Assembly: GCF_041080815.1 (NCBI RefSeq)
Contig: NZ_CP160205.1
Coordinates: 2,852,001 to 2,916,000 of the forward strand
Direction of reading: 5' to 3'
Source: Mucilaginibacter yixingensis
Lineage (GTDB): Bacteria > Bacteroidota > Bacteroidia > Sphingobacteriales > Sphingobacteriaceae
Length of the DNA: 64,000 nucleotides
In this document: positions 1 through 9,484 of the stretch, in pieces
Position numbering within the stretch: the first letter of the stretch is position 1
How the letters are laid out: each line of letters begins with the position of its first letter
Notes under the pieces: model-generated
The model's input: the letters and a program-made list of their open reading frames with translations, nothing else
Database searches by the model: none
What the model was told of the DNA's origin: nothing
Program-made: the position numbers and the translations under genes

Positions 1-528
1 ATTGCCATCATCTTTACCCGTCGTAAGATCAATATCGATAGCCTGAATACTTCGCCGTCTGAAATTGACAGCATTCACCGCTTCAATATTGTGATTACCG
101 AGCACGAGGATGTGGTACGTAAACTTTGCCGCCAGATTGAAAAACAGGTAGAAGTATTAAAAGTATACTATCATACTAATGAAGACGTTATCTGGCAGGA
201 GCTGGCACTTTATAAAGTGCCAACCGATGTAATTGCCGAGAAAGCCAGCGTTGAGCGCCTACTGCGCGAAAACGGCGCCCGTGTAGTGGTAATTCGCAAA
301 GATTATACGATATTTGAAACCACTGGTCACCGCGAAGAAACCGATAACTTAACAAAAGTATTGCAACAATATGGTCTGATCGAGTTTGTTCGGTCGGCAC
401 GTGTGGCTATTATTAAAGATAGCGAAGGTTTCAACCGCAAACTACGTGAGTTTGAACGCCTTGAACCAGGCGAAGACGTGATTGAGAACGAGTTTCTTAA
501 TCAGGGACAGAAAGTGTTCAGCATGTGA
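1..528 (+). CDS. ilvN: acetolactate synthase small (regulatory) subunit, 5'-truncated
   Basis: Regulatory subunit of acetohydroxyacid synthase, the first common enzyme of valine, leucine and isoleucine synthesis; it binds the catalytic IlvB subunit and confers valine feedback. The reading frame is open from base 1, so the N-terminus lies outside the window; 175 residues are visible. The first part matches the end of an N-terminal ACT domain (RRKINIDSLNTS, then HRFNIVI), and the rest is the C-terminal small-subunit domain, including the ELALYKV segment. It is followed 103 bp later by ilvC, and the leu genes come next, so IlvB and IlvD are expected just upstream of the window. The GTG at 91 is only an internal codon, not the start. 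Identification is firm; only the start is missing. Confidence 0.93.
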   Translation: MAIIFTRRKINIDSLNTSPSEIDSIHRFNIVITEHEDVVRKLCRQIEKQVEVLKVYYHTNEDVIWQELALYKVPTDVIAEKASVERLLRENGARVVVIRKDYTIFETTGHREETDNLTKVLQQYGLIEFVRSARVAIIKDSEGFNRKLREFERLEPGEDVIENEFLNQGQKVFSM

Positions 529-631
529 GTTAAAGATCGAACATTAAAGATCATCTAAAAAGTAAACATTAAATCAACATAAAAGCACCGGTGCAATCAA
601 AAACCCATCGGTGTAATTTAAATTTAAAACA

Positions 632-1690
632 ATGGCAAAATTAAATTTCGGCGGTACCGAAGAAAACGTAGTAACCCGCGACGAGTTCCCGTTAGCAAAA
701 GCACAGGAAGTTCTGGCAAATGAAACTATCGCCGTAATCGGTTATGGTGTACAAGGCCCGGGCCAGGCTCTTAATCAAAAAGACAATGGCATCAACGTAA
801 TCGTTGGTCAGCGTAAAAACTCTAAAACTTGGGATAAAGCTATCGCTGATGGTTTTGTACCGGGTGAGACCCTTTTTGAAATTGAAGAAGCTTTAGAGCG
901 TGGTACTATCATTTGCTACCTGTTGAGCGACGCCGCACAGATTGAACTGTGGCCAACCGTTAAAAAACACTTAACTCCAGGTAAAGCCCTGTATTTCTCT
1001 CACGGCTTTGGTATCACTTTCAACGAGCAGACTGGCATCGTTCCTCCTGCTGATGTTGACGTGTTCCTGGTTGCTCCTAAAGGTTCTGGTACTTCACTGC
1101 GCCGTATGTTCCTGCAAGGCCGTGGCTTGAACTCAAGCTTCGCTATCTTCCAGGATGCTACCGGTAAAGCTAAAGACCGCGTTATTGCTTTAGGTATCGC
1201 TGTAGGTAGCGGTTACCTGTTTGAAACTGACTTCAAAAAAGAAGTATTCAGCGACTTAACTGGCGAGCGTGGTACCCTGATGGGTTGTATCCAGGGCGTA
1301 TTTGCTGCTCAGTACGAAGTATTACGTAGCAATGGCCACTCACCTTCTGAGGCTTTCAACGAAACTGTAGAAGAATTAACTCAGTCATTAATGCCACTGG
1401 TTGCAGAAAACGGTATGGACTGGATGTATGCTAACTGTTCTACCACTGCTCAGCGCGGTGCGTTAGACTGGTGGAAAAAATTCCGTGACGCTACTAAACC
1501 AGTTTTCGAAGATCTGTACAAAAGCGTTGCTACCGGTCAAGAGTCTCAGCGTTCTATCGACCTGAACAGCCAGCCAGATTACCGCGAGAAACTGAACGAA
1601 GAACTGCGTGAACTGCGCGAAAGCGAAATGTGGCAAGCAGGTAAAACCGTTCGCAGCCTGCGTCCTGAAAACCAGGTTGTAGAAGCGTAA
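632..1690 (+). CDS. ilvC: ketol-acid reductoisomerase
   Basis: Converts acetolactate or acetohydroxybutyrate to the dihydroxyacid in valine/leucine and isoleucine synthesis, using NAD(P)H and Mg2+. The 352 residues fit a class I (short) enzyme. A Rossmann fold starts near residue 33 with GYGVQGPGQA (glycines 37, 39, 42), and the knotted C-terminal domain carries the metal-binding acidic cluster around DLTGERGTLMG and the VEELTQSLMPL helix. The ATG at 632 is preceded by an AT-rich leader with no clear Shine-Dalgarno, as is usual in this phylum. The gene follows ilvN and precedes leuC. The 3' end runs TAATAG straight into an inverted repeat (1694-1799). Confidence 0.96.
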   Translation: MAKLNFGGTEENVVTRDEFPLAKAQEVLANETIAVIGYGVQGPGQALNQKDNGINVIVGQRKNSKTWDKAIADGFVPGETLFEIEEALERGTIICYLLSDAAQIELWPTVKKHLTPGKALYFSHGFGITFNEQTGIVPPADVDVFLVAPKGSGTSLRRMFLQGRGLNSSFAIFQDATGKAKDRVIALGIAVGSGYLFETDFKKEVFSDLTGERGTLMGCIQGVFAAQYEVLRSNGHSPSEAFNETVEELTQSLMPLVAENGMDWMYANCSTTAQRGALDWWKKFRDATKPVFEDLYKSVATGQESQRSIDLNSQPDYREKLNEELRELRESEMWQAGKTVRSLRPENQVVEA

Positions 1691-1693
1691 TAG

Positions 1694-1799
1694 CCTCACC
1701 TAAATCCTCTCCAAAGGAGAGGACTTCAAAAAGCCGACGGCTTTAATAAATTTATCCTTACTCAAAGCCCCTCTCCCCTGGAGAGGGGTTGGGGTGAGG
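1694..1799. repeat. intergenic inverted repeat, CCCCTCC family (copy A1)
   Basis: Between ilvC and leuC. The outer ends are CCTCACC and GGTGAGG. Inside each end lies a small palindrome (CCTCTCCAAAGGAGAGG on the left, CCCCTCTCCCCTGGAGAGGGG on the right, shown here only as arms of a larger fold). The element begins 3 bp after the ilvC stop and ends 23 bp before the leuC start. It resembles other copies near 28055, 38831, 46126, 46216 and 51051. It has no coding capacity and could form a strong RNA hairpin inside the operon. Confidence 0.75.
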
Positions 1800-1822
1800 C
1801 AAAAAGACACACAATCAAACAA

Positions 1823-3238
1823 ATGGGACAGACATTATTTGACAAAATCTGGGATGCGCACGTCGTCAGCAGCAAGGAGGGATTCCCGGACATATTGTAC
1901 ATTGACACTCACTTTATCCACGAGGTTACCAGCCCGCAGGCTTTTGACGGATTGCGTAAGCGTGGATTGCCTGTTTTCAGGCCAAAACAAACTGTAGCAA
2001 CAGCAGATCATAACGTGCCTACCTGGGACCAGCACCTTCCTATCAAAGAAGAGCTTTCGCGTTACCAGGTAGATATGCTGACCAAAAACTGTGCTGAGTT
2101 TGGCATTGAACTATACGGTTTGGGCCACCCGTTCCAGGGTATTGTGCACGTAATTGGTCCGGAGTTGGGCGTTACCCGTCCAGGTTGCACTTATGTGTGT
2201 GGCGATAGCCATACATCAACCCACGGCGCATTTGGCGCTATTGCTTTCGGTATTGGTACCTCTCAGGTAGAGCAGGTGCTGGCAACGCAGTGTTTGCTGC
2301 AGTCGCGCCCTAAGCGTATGAAAATTGAAGTTAACGGTGAACTGCAGAAAGGTGTTGGCGCAAAAGACATCATTCTGTATATCATCTCTAAAATATCTGC
2401 AGCCGGCGGTACCGGCTACGCGGTAGAATATGCAGGCGATACCATCCGCTCACTGAGCATGGAAGCCCGTATGACTATCTGCAACATGAGCATTGAAATG
2501 GGTGCCCGTTGCGGTCTCATCGCTCCTGATGAAACTACTATCAACTACGTAAAAGGCCGTCAGTTTGCGCCAAAAGGTGAAGAGTGGGACAAAGCCGTAG
2601 CTTACTGGGAAACTCTTTATAGCGATGAAGATGCAGAGTTTGATGCTGTGCTGAACTTCAAAGCTGAAGATATTGAACCGATGATTACCTACGGTACTAA
2701 CCCGGGTATGGGCATCGGCGTTACACAGAACGTTCCTGCAACCAACGATATTGAGAAAGCAGAGCAGCCATCATACACTAAAGCCCTTAATTATATGGGC
2801 CTGCACGATAACGAGCCACTTTTGGGCCACCCTATCGACTATGTGTTTATTGGCAGCTGCACCAACTCTCGTATTGAAGATTTACGCGAGGTAGCCGAAT
2901 TTGTTAAAGGCAAACACAAAGCCGATAACGTAACCGTTTGGGTTGTTCCGGGTTCAAAACAAGTACAGCAGCAAGCTATTGCCGAAGGTCTGGACAAGGT
3001 GTTTGAAGCAGCAGGCTTCCCACTGCGCGAACCAGGTTGCAGCGCTTGCTTGGGTATGAACGAAGACAAGATTCCAGCTGGTAAATACTGCGTATCAACC
3101 TCTAACAGAAACTTTGAAGGCCGTCAGGGCCCTAACTCCCGTACCTTCCTGGCCAGCCCGCTTACCGCTGCGGCTTCAGCCATCACCGGCAAGGTAACTG
3201 ATATCAGGGTTTACCTTGAGAAGGGTGAGTTAGCATAA
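1823..3238 (+). CDS. leuC: 3-isopropylmalate dehydratase large subunit
   Basis: Large subunit of isopropylmalate isomerase, the aconitase-family enzyme that isomerises 2- to 3-isopropylmalate in leucine synthesis; it works with LeuD. The 471 residues are the usual length for the bacterial LeuC type. The three cysteines that ligate the [4Fe-4S] cluster are visible: C346 in [10 protein letters not shown], and C406 and C409 in GCSACLGMN. The N-terminus [15 protein letters not shown] and the [13 protein letters not shown] substrate-loop motif are canonical. The ATG at 1823 gives the family-standard N-terminus. A hairpin element separates it from leuD. Confidence 0.97.
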   Translation: MGQTLFDKIWDAHVVSSKEGFPDILYIDTHFIHEVTSPQAFDGLRKRGLPVFRPKQTVATADHNVPTWDQHLPIKEELSRYQVDMLTKNCAEFGIELYGLGHPFQGIVHVIGPELGVTRPGCTYVCGDSHTSTHGAFGAIAFGIGTSQVEQVLATQCLLQSRPKRMKIEVNGELQKGVGAKDIILYIISKISAAGGTGYAVEYAGDTIRSLSMEARMTICNMSIEMGARCGLIAPDETTINYVKGRQFAPKGEEWDKAVAYWETLYSDEDAEFDAVLNFKAEDIEPMITYGTNPGMGIGVTQNVPATNDIEKAEQPSYTKALNYMGLHDNEPLLGHPIDYVFIGSCTNSRIEDLREVAEFVKGKHKADNVTVWVVPGSKQVQQQAIAEGLDKVFEAAGFPLREPGCSACLGMNEDKIPAGKYCVSTSNRNFEGRQGPNSRTFLASPLTAAASAITGKVTDIRVYLEKGELA

Positions 3239-3253
3239 AACATTTAACCAACA

Positions 3254-3348
3254 CGTCATTGCGAGGCACGAAGCAATCTCTACACTGCAAAGCGGATATG
3301 CAAATCCGATAGTCCTTCGCAGAGATTGCTTCGTTCCTCGCAATGACG
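3254..3348. repeat. intergenic hairpin element, GTCAT...ATGAC family (copy B1)
   Basis: A 95-bp element between leuC and leuD with 27-bp terminal arms that match with one mismatch when inverted. The arms start CGTCATTGCGAGG and run into GAAGCAATCTC. The same core recurs near 47126 and 48273. It ends 16 bp before the leuD ATG, so the leuD ribosome-binding region lies at the foot of a large potential hairpin. Confidence 0.85.
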
Positions 3349-3364
3349 AATAGGAGATATAAAA

Positions 3365-3955
3365 ATGGCAACAAAGACATTCAAACATATAACTTCATCG
3401 GTAGTGCCCTTGCCTATCGAGAACATCGATACCGACCAGATCATTCCGGCGCGTTTCCTGAAAGCCACTACCCGCGAAGGTTTTGGCAACAACCTGTTCC
3501 GCGACTGGCGTTTTGATGAGAACGATCAGCCTAAGGCCGATTTCGTACTCAACCACCCTGTTTACAGCGGTAAAATTCTGGTAGCTGCCAAAAACTTTGG
3601 TTGTGGCAGTAGCCGTGAGCACGCTGCCTGGGCTATTGTTGATTACGGTTTTGACGTGGTAGTAAGCAGCTTCTTTGCTGATATTTTTAAAGGTAACGCC
3701 CTGAACAACGGCCTGTTACCGGTACAAGTAAGCGAAGATTTTCTGCAAAAAATATTCAAAGCTGTTGATGCTGACGCGCACGCACAGGTAGAAGTTGACC
3801 TGGAGCAGCAGATCATCAAAATTGTAGCAACAGGCGAGCAGGAAGCTTTCGAGATCAATCCATACAAAAAAGCTTGTTTAATTAACGGCTATGATGATAT
3901 TGATTTTATTCTGAGCAACGTAGCTAAGATCGAGGAATTCGAAACGGCACGATAA
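3365..3955 (+). CDS. leuD: 3-isopropylmalate dehydratase small subunit
   Basis: Swivelling-domain subunit that completes the LeuCD isomerase. The 196 residues are the normal size. The hallmark [13 protein letters not shown] lies near residue 80, and the N-terminal [16 protein letters not shown] segment is canonical. The start at 3365 is 16 bp after a hairpin repeat, so it may be translated partly independently of leuC. A second, different hairpin element follows (3968-4069). Confidence 0.97.
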   Translation: MATKTFKHITSSVVPLPIENIDTDQIIPARFLKATTREGFGNNLFRDWRFDENDQPKADFVLNHPVYSGKILVAAKNFGCGSSREHAAWAIVDYGFDVVVSSFFADIFKGNALNNGLLPVQVSEDFLQKIFKAVDADAHAQVEVDLEQQIIKIVATGEQEAFEINPYKKACLINGYDDIDFILSNVAKIEEFETAR

Positions 3956-3967
3956 TACGCTCTCCGG

Positions 3968-4069
3968 GTCATGCCGAACTTGTTTCGGCACTCAATAGCA
4001 CAGGGCTATTGATCAACCTATTCAAACAAATACATCGCAAATGAGATGCCGAAACAAGTTCGGCATGAC
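3968..4069. repeat. intergenic hairpin element, GTCAT...ATGAC family (copy B2)
   Basis: Between leuD and leuB. Two perfect 23-bp inverted arms (3968-3990 and 4047-4069) begin GTCATGCCGAACTTG. Each arm is itself nearly self-complementary (TGCCGAA and TTCGGCA), and a smaller AATAGC/GCTATT pair lies inside the loop. The element ends 14 bp before the leuB start. The ends match the other family members, but the inner core differs from copy B1. Confidence 0.85.
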
Positions 4070-4083
4070 GTGAAGAATAAACA

Positions 4084-5163
4084 ATGGGAATTAAAAAACA
4101 CATATTAGTTATACCCGGCGACGGGATCGGTCAGGAAGTGACCTCTTGGGGCAAAGCCGTTTTAGTAAAAATCGGTGAGCAATACGGTCATGAGTTTACA
4201 TTTGACGAGGCTTTAATGGGCCACGCAGGTATTGAGGCTACCGGTAGCCCGCTGCCTGATGAAACTCTGGAAAAAGCCAAAGCCAGCGATGCTATCCTGT
4301 TCGGCGCAATCGGTCATATTAAATATGATAATGATCCATCGGCAAAAGTTCGTCCAGAGCAGGGTTTGTTAAAAATCCGCAAAGAGCTGGGCCTGTATGC
4401 TAACCTGCGCCCTATTATGCTGTTTGACGAATTGTTGGATGCATCGAGCCTGAAACCAGAGGTACTTCGCGGCACCGATATCCTGTTCTTCCGTGAACTA
4501 ACCGGCGACGTATACTTCGGTGAAAAAAAACGCAGCGAAGACGGCAATTCTGCTTCTGACCTGATGATCTATCACCGTTATGAAGTTGAGCGTATTGCCC
4601 GCAAAGCATTCGAGGCTGCACGTGCACGTAGCAAACGCCTTTGTTCTGTAGACAAAGCCAACGTACTGGAAGCATCACGCCTATGGCGCGAAGTGGTACA
4701 GGAGCTGGCACCACAATATCCTGACGTTGAGACTGAACACATGTTCATCGACAACGCTGCTATGCAGTTGGTTAAAAATCCAAAGAAATTTGACGTGGTA
4801 TTAACCGCTAACCTGTTTGGTGATATCCTGACCGACGAGGCTTCGCAGATTGCCGGTTCTATGGGTATGCTGGCATCAGCCTCTGTAGGCGACGGCACTG
4901 GTTTCTTTGAGCCAATCCATGGTTCGGCGCATGATATTGCCGGTCAGGACAAGGCTAACCCGCTTGCTTCTATCCTATCAGTTGCCCTGATGCTGGAAAT
5001 CAGCTTCGGCCTGAAAGATGAAGCTAAAAAGATTACCGATGCGATAGACGCAACCCTGAAAGCAGGCTACCGCACCGGCGATATTGCCGACGCTAATACC
5101 GACAAGGCAAAAATTTTAGGCACCACGGCTATGGGCCAAAAGGTGTTAGAGTATTTGAATTAA
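4084..5163 (+). CDS. leuB: 3-isopropylmalate dehydrogenase
   Basis: NAD-dependent oxidative decarboxylation of 3-isopropylmalate to 2-oxoisocaproate, the third leucine-specific step. The 359 residues are normal. Visible motifs are the N-terminal VIPGDGIGQEV, the substrate/metal region DNAAMQLVKNP followed by NLFGDILTDEASQIAGSMGML, and the nucleotide loop GFFEPIHGSAHDIAGQDKANP (given here as a motif span only). The gene follows leuD after a hairpin repeat, and leuA lies 174 bp downstream. Residue SAH, where many homologues have SAP, is a small variation and not functionally decisive. Confidence 0.97.
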   Translation: MGIKKHILVIPGDGIGQEVTSWGKAVLVKIGEQYGHEFTFDEALMGHAGIEATGSPLPDETLEKAKASDAILFGAIGHIKYDNDPSAKVRPEQGLLKIRKELGLYANLRPIMLFDELLDASSLKPEVLRGTDILFFRELTGDVYFGEKKRSEDGNSASDLMIYHRYEVERIARKAFEAARARSKRLCSVDKANVLEASRLWREVVQELAPQYPDVETEHMFIDNAAMQLVKNPKKFDVVLTANLFGDILTDEASQIAGSMGMLASASVGDGTGFFEPIHGSAHDIAGQDKANPLASILSVALMLEISFGLKDEAKKITDAIDATLKAGYRTGDIADANTDKAKILGTTAMGQKVLEYLN

Positions 5164-5172
5164 GACTCCGGG

Positions 5173-5201
5173 TGCATGGGTCATAAATTATGGTCCATGC
5201 A
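5173..5201. other. imperfect hairpin after leuB
   Basis: Arms TGCATGG and CCATGCA enclose a second CATAA/TTATG pair around a one-base loop. It lies 9 bp after the leuB stop in the 174-bp leuB-leuA gap. There is no T-run, so it is not a standard terminator. It could be an mRNA processing or stability structure. The rest of the gap shows nothing else I can name. Confidence 0.4.
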
Positions 5202-5337
5202 TTTAAGAAGTTGAATCAGATAACTCATTAATTGAGAAACTAACAAGAGAAGATAAAAATTAAGTTAACACTGATGCAGAACTCAACGAGGGAGATTACT
5301 CATACCTGGGGCCTTGCATCTAAAATCTAACTAAAAC

Positions 5338-6498
5338 ATGTTACACGATCCCAACCGCGTTTACGTATTTGACACCACCCTGCGCGATGGTGAGCAGGTG
5401 CCCGGCTGCCAGCTAACCACCCCTGAAAAGATTGAGATAGCCCGCGAGCTGGAAGCGCTGGGCGTTGACATTATTGAGGCAGGTTTTCCTATCTCCAGCC
5501 CTGGTGATTTCCAGAGCGTTGTTGAGATATCTAAAGCTGTTACCCATCCAACCGTTTGCGCGCTAACCCGTGCCAACAAAGGCGATATTGATGCTGCTGT
5601 ACAAGCGCTACAATATGCAAAACACCCGCGTATCCACACTGGTATCGGCTCGTCAGATCAGCATATCAAACATAAATTCAACAGCACTCGCGATGAAATT
5701 CTTGCTCGTGCGGTTGAAGCAGTAAAATATGCCAAAGGTTTTGTAGAAGATATTGAATTTTACGCTGAAGATGCCGGTCGTGCAGATATCGAGTTCCTTG
5801 CCCGCATGGTTGAGGCTGTGATTGCTGCTGGTGCTACTGTAGTAAACATTCCGGATACCAATGGCTACTGTCTGCCAGATCAGTACGGCGCTAAAATTAA
5901 ATTCCTGAAAGAGAACGTTAAAAATATTGACAAGGCCATCATTTCTGTACACTGCCATAATGATTTAGGTTTGGCTACTGCTAACTCTGTAGCTGGTTTA
6001 CAGAACGGTGCCCGCCAGATTGAAGGTACCATTAACGGTATTGGCGAGCGTGCCGGTAACACTTCTATTGAAGAAGTGGTGATGATCTTGAAAACGCACC
6101 AACTGGGCTTACACACCAACATTAACGCGCGCCAATTCTATGAAATTAGCCGTATGGTGAGCACGCAGATGCGTATGCCGGTGCAGCCAAACAAAGCTAT
6201 TGTTGGCGCTAATGCTTTTGCACACAGCTCTGGCATTCACCAGGATGGTTTCTTGAAAAACCGCGAGAACTACGAGATTATTAAACCGGAAGACGTAGGC
6301 TTCCCAAGTGCCAGCATTGTGCTGACTGCACGTAGCGGTCGCCATGCGCTTAAATACCATTTGGAGCGTTTAGGCTTTACCCTGGATAAACCAACGCTTG
6401 ATGATGTTTACAAACGCTTCTTAACGCTGGCCGACAGTAAATTAGACATAAATGACGAAGATCTGCAAAGCTTGATGGCTGTGCCTGAGGTAAAATAA
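5338..6498 (+). CDS. leuA: 2-isopropylmalate synthase, short form without regulatory domain
   Basis: Condenses acetyl-CoA with 2-oxoisovalerate, the committed step to leucine. The TIM-barrel catalytic domain starts [13 protein letters not shown] (about residue 11). The metal site HCHNDLGLA and the GERAGN loop are clear, as is SSGIHQDG at the end of the barrel. The protein stops at residue 386 after the linker subdomains and has no room for the roughly 100-120-residue C-terminal leucine-binding domain of longer LeuA enzymes. Homocitrate or citramalate synthases share the fold, but the position between leuB and ilvA supports LeuA. ilvA starts 2 bp after its stop. Confidence 0.92.
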   Translation: MLHDPNRVYVFDTTLRDGEQVPGCQLTTPEKIEIARELEALGVDIIEAGFPISSPGDFQSVVEISKAVTHPTVCALTRANKGDIDAAVQALQYAKHPRIHTGIGSSDQHIKHKFNSTRDEILARAVEAVKYAKGFVEDIEFYAEDAGRADIEFLARMVEAVIAAGATVVNIPDTNGYCLPDQYGAKIKFLKENVKNIDKAIISVHCHNDLGLATANSVAGLQNGARQIEGTINGIGERAGNTSIEEVVMILKTHQLGLHTNINARQFYEISRMVSTQMRMPVQPNKAIVGANAFAHSSGIHQDGFLKNRENYEIIKPEDVGFPSASIVLTARSGRHALKYHLERLGFTLDKPTLDDVYKRFLTLADSKLDINDEDLQSLMAVPEVK

Positions 6499-6500
6499 AG

Positions 6501-7754
6501 ATGATGGAGACCGACACGAAGAACGCACTTGATTTTGATGCCGCCTACGCCCGCTTAAAAGGCGTAGTTAAACATACACCGCTTGAATTTAATCAGGGTC
6601 TGAGCAACCGTTACGGCTGCGAGGTGTACCTGAAACGTGAGGACCTGCAATTAGTACGCTCGTACAAACTGCGTGGCGCTTACAACATGATTAGCGGCTT
6701 ACCGCAAGAGAAACTGGTTAATGGCGTGGTTTGCGCCAGTGCCGGTAACCATGCACAGGGTGTAGCTTTTTCGTGCCGTAAAATGGGGATTAAAGGCGTA
6801 ATTTTTATGCCCGAGATTACGCCGAAACAAAAGGTAAAACAAACCGAAATGTTTGGCGATGGTTTTGTGGAGATTGTATTAACAGGCGATACTTTTGATG
6901 ATTGCCTGCACGAGGCCCTTGCTTATACCCAGGCTCATGAAATGACCTTCATCCCTCCTTTTGATGACCACAGAATTATTGCAGGACAAGGAACCGTAGG
7001 CGTTGAAATACTGGAAGACTTACCCGGTGTAGAAGCCGTAATTATGCCGGTAGGCGGCGGTGGTTTGGCGTCAGGAGTGAGCACCTACCTTCGTCAGCAG
7101 AAACCAGATACTTTGTTGCTGGGTGTTGAGCCAGAAGGTGCACCTTCAATGGTAGAGGCCTTCCGCCAGGGTAACCCCGTTACGCTGGATAAGATTAATC
7201 GTTTTGTTGACGGCGCTGCGGTAAAACGCGTGGGTGCCCTCACCTATCAGATCTGTCAGCAACTGCTGGATGACATGCAGCTGGTGCCGGAGGGAAAAAT
7301 CTGTACCACTATCCTTAAACTATACAATGAGGATGCCATTGTGGTAGAGCCTGCCGGTGCATTATCTGTAGCTGCCTTAGATCTTTATAAAGACAAGATC
7401 AAAGGCAAAAAGGTGGTATGTGTTATCAGCGGTGGCAATAACGATATTGACCGAATGCAGGAGATCAAAGAAAAATCGCTGCTGTATGAAGGGCTGAAGC
7501 ATTACTTCATCGTTACCTTCCCACAACGTCCGGGTGCATTAAAACTGTTTGTAAACAATGTGCTTGGCCCGCATGATGATATTACCCGCTTTGAGTTCAT
7601 CAAGAAATCAGAGAAAGAAAGCGGTCCGGCGCTGGTAGGCATCGAACTGAAAGATGCAGCCGATTACCCAGGCCTGAAACAACGGATGGAAGCCCATCGC
7701 TTTAAAGTGATCGATATTAATCAGGATCAGACTTTGTTTGATTATCTGGTTTAA
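6501..7754 (+). CDS. ilvA: threonine dehydratase (biosynthetic type)
   Basis: PLP enzyme that deaminates threonine to 2-oxobutyrate, the entry to isoleucine. The PLP lysine is K56 in the SYKLRGAYN motif. The phosphate-binding glycine loop is VGGGGLASG, and SGGNND is a conserved late motif. At 417 residues it has one C-terminal ACT-like domain (HYFIVTFPQRPGALKLF onwards), as in the B. subtilis-type enzyme, rather than the two of the E. coli form. The ATG ATG at 6501 lies 2 bp after leuA, so the two are translationally close. A catabolic role is unlikely in this operon. Confidence 0.94.
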   Translation: MMETDTKNALDFDAAYARLKGVVKHTPLEFNQGLSNRYGCEVYLKREDLQLVRSYKLRGAYNMISGLPQEKLVNGVVCASAGNHAQGVAFSCRKMGIKGVIFMPEITPKQKVKQTEMFGDGFVEIVLTGDTFDDCLHEALAYTQAHEMTFIPPFDDHRIIAGQGTVGVEILEDLPGVEAVIMPVGGGGLASGVSTYLRQQKPDTLLLGVEPEGAPSMVEAFRQGNPVTLDKINRFVDGAAVKRVGALTYQICQQLLDDMQLVPEGKICTTILKLYNEDAIVVEPAGALSVAALDLYKDKIKGKKVVCVISGGNNDIDRMQEIKEKSLLYEGLKHYFIVTFPQRPGALKLFVNNVLGPHDDITRFEFIKKSEKESGPALVGIELKDAADYPGLKQRMEAHRFKVIDINQDQTLFDYLV

Positions 7755-7757
7755 TAA

Positions 7758-8900
7758 ATGACAACACAAAGCACAACCGGGTACCGTGACCGAATAATCG
7801 GACTCGATATTTTAAGGAGCACCGCCATATTAGCCGTCCTGATGGCTCATAGTTCTGATTTATTATCAAAAGAAACAACGTTTAAAGCCGCTGCATTTTT
7901 CAGCGGCTTTTTTGGCGTAGAATTATTCTTTGTGCTAAGCGGTTTTCTAATTGGCACTGTGCTGATGAAGACGTTTAATATCCCACATTTAAACACGAGT
8001 TCAATCGGTCTATTTTGGATAAGAAGATGGTTTAGAACATTGCCTAATTATTATCTTATCATCGGGGTTTATAATCTGCTCTATCACCATATAACTCATA
8101 CCTGGGTTTATAGCTTTAAAAATAACACCAGTTATTTTTTTTTCCTGCAAAACATCAAGCCCGGAATGTCTGCACAATATTTCTCGGTTTCTTGGAGTTT
8201 AGCTATTGAAGAATGGTTTTACCTGTTATTTCCGTTACTATTATTTATAGGTCAGTATTTGTCAAAAAACCGTAGGCTGGTACTCCTATCAGTAACCGGT
8301 ATTTTTATCTTCATCCCGCTGCTGCTTCGGGCATATTTTGCCCTAACCAGCGCAAATACCGAATGGGACAATGGCTTTCGAAAAGTAATGCCATTGAGAT
8401 TAGACGGCATAGGTGTAGGTGTATTGCTTGCTTATATCCATTACTATCATAAAACCAGTTTAGAAAAAGCCAGATTTAAGCTTTGCGGTATAGGTTCATG
8501 TATTCTTATAGCAGAAACCTTATTTTGGGCTTGTCCACAATTTATAAATACCGGCTTATCATCACTGCTATTCAAAACCATCTTCTTTACTTGCTTTAGT
8601 ATAGGCGTCGCTTTGGTTCTACCAGCATTTTACTATTTAAAAATCAGCCATAAATCTTTGTTTGGCTATGCTGTCACCAACATCAGCCTGGTATCTTATT
8701 CTGTTTATTTATTGCACCCATTGGTACTCTTGATTTTGCCCAATATGCTTGCTAAGCGGCATCTGGATAATCCGATACTTCATTTTGCATTGGTCTGGGT
8801 AATGAGTTTCTTGCTTTCGTGGGTGCTTTATCAAATTTTTGAGAAGCCAACAACAAATCTTCGCGACAAGTTTAAAGGCAGAAAATATACTGCTGTTTAA
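7758..8900 (+). CDS. membrane acyltransferase, family 3 (OafA/YrhL-like)
   Basis: Integral membrane O-acyltransferase. Such proteins transfer acetyl or other acyl groups from the cytoplasm to a surface or secreted glycan; the substrate here is unknown. The N-terminus carries the family signature: IIGLDILRSTAILAVLMAH (H31 is the usual conserved histidine), then GVELFFVLSGFLIG. About ten hydrophobic segments follow over 380 residues. It starts 3 bp after the ilvA stop, so it is probably co-transcribed with the branched-chain operon although it has no evident metabolic link. It is visibly more AT-rich than ilvA and contains a run of nine T near 8135, which may indicate later acquisition. It converges on the next gene with a 14-bp gap. 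Confidence 0.85.
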   Translation: MTTQSTTGYRDRIIGLDILRSTAILAVLMAHSSDLLSKETTFKAAAFFSGFFGVELFFVLSGFLIGTVLMKTFNIPHLNTSSIGLFWIRRWFRTLPNYYLIIGVYNLLYHHITHTWVYSFKNNTSYFFFLQNIKPGMSAQYFSVSWSLAIEEWFYLLFPLLLFIGQYLSKNRRLVLLSVTGIFIFIPLLLRAYFALTSANTEWDNGFRKVMPLRLDGIGVGVLLAYIHYYHKTSLEKARFKLCGIGSCILIAETLFWACPQFINTGLSSLLFKTIFFTCFSIGVALVLPAFYYLKISHKSLFGYAVTNISLVSYSVYLLHPLVLLILPNMLAKRHLDNPILHFALVWVMSFLLSWVLYQIFEKPTTNLRDKFKGRKYTAV

Positions 8901-8914
8901 CTGATGTGGTGCGC

Positions 8915-9484
8915 TTACAAATGCGTGTTCGTTCTGAACAGCTTAATGGCAATAGCCAGCAAAATAATGCCGAAAGCTTTACGCAGCACCATAATCCCCG
9001 TTTTACCAAAAAGCCTTTCCAGCCATTTTACATTCTTCAATACCAAATACACAAAAACGGTATTGACAATAATGCCAACTAATATATTCTGCGTTTGATA
9101 CTGTGATTTGAGCGATAACAGCGTAGTCATGGTACCGGCACCGGCTATTAATGGAAATGCCAGTGGAACAATAGACACCGCCTCGGGCATTTCTTCTTTA
9201 AAGAACCGAATGCCCAGAATCATCTCCATCGCAATAATAAAGATCACCAATGAGCCTGCTATGGCGAACGAGGCCACATCCAGGCCGATAACGTTCAACA
9301 ATTCATCGCCGACAAATAGAAAGATCACCATCAACACCAATACCACAATAGAAGCCTTTTCAGACTGGATATGTCCTGCCCGTTGCCGCAGTTCTATAAT
9401 TACGGGGATAGCGCCCAAAATATCGATAATAGCAAACAAGATCATCGTAACAGATACGATCTGTTTCGGGTCGAAGCTTAGCAT
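8915..9484 (-). CDS. MarC/UPF0056 family integral membrane protein
   Basis: A 189-residue protein with about six membrane helices. The pattern of the MarC family is visible: FAIIDILGAIPVII near the N-terminus, then PLAFPLIAGAGTMTTLLSL in the middle and a C-terminal RKAFGIILLAIAIKLF segment. The role is unresolved; the family name came from the mar locus but its members are not proven drug exporters. It converges with the acyltransferase upstream in coordinates and stands alone on this strand. Confidence 0.85.
   Translation of the reverse strand: MLSFDPKQIVSVTMILFAIIDILGAIPVIIELRQRAGHIQSEKASIVVLVLMVIFLFVGDELLNVIGLDVASFAIAGSLVIFIIAMEMILGIRFFKEEMPEAVSIVPLAFPLIAGAGTMTTLLSLKSQYQTQNILVGIIVNTVFVYLVLKNVKWLERLFGKTGIMVLRKAFGIILLAIAIKLFRTNTHL

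Noticed and set aside
585..594. Palindrome GCACCGGTGC before ilvC as an operator
   Set aside because: Ten bases only, no second site and no neighbouring regulator; too likely by chance.
1694..1799. CRISPR-like repeat
   Set aside because: Only inverted arms and no regular spacers; the copies are scattered one per locus across the window.
8134..8145. Run of nine T in the acyltransferase gene as a phase-variation switch
   Set aside because: The frame is intact and a single short homopolymer in an AT-rich gene is weak evidence.
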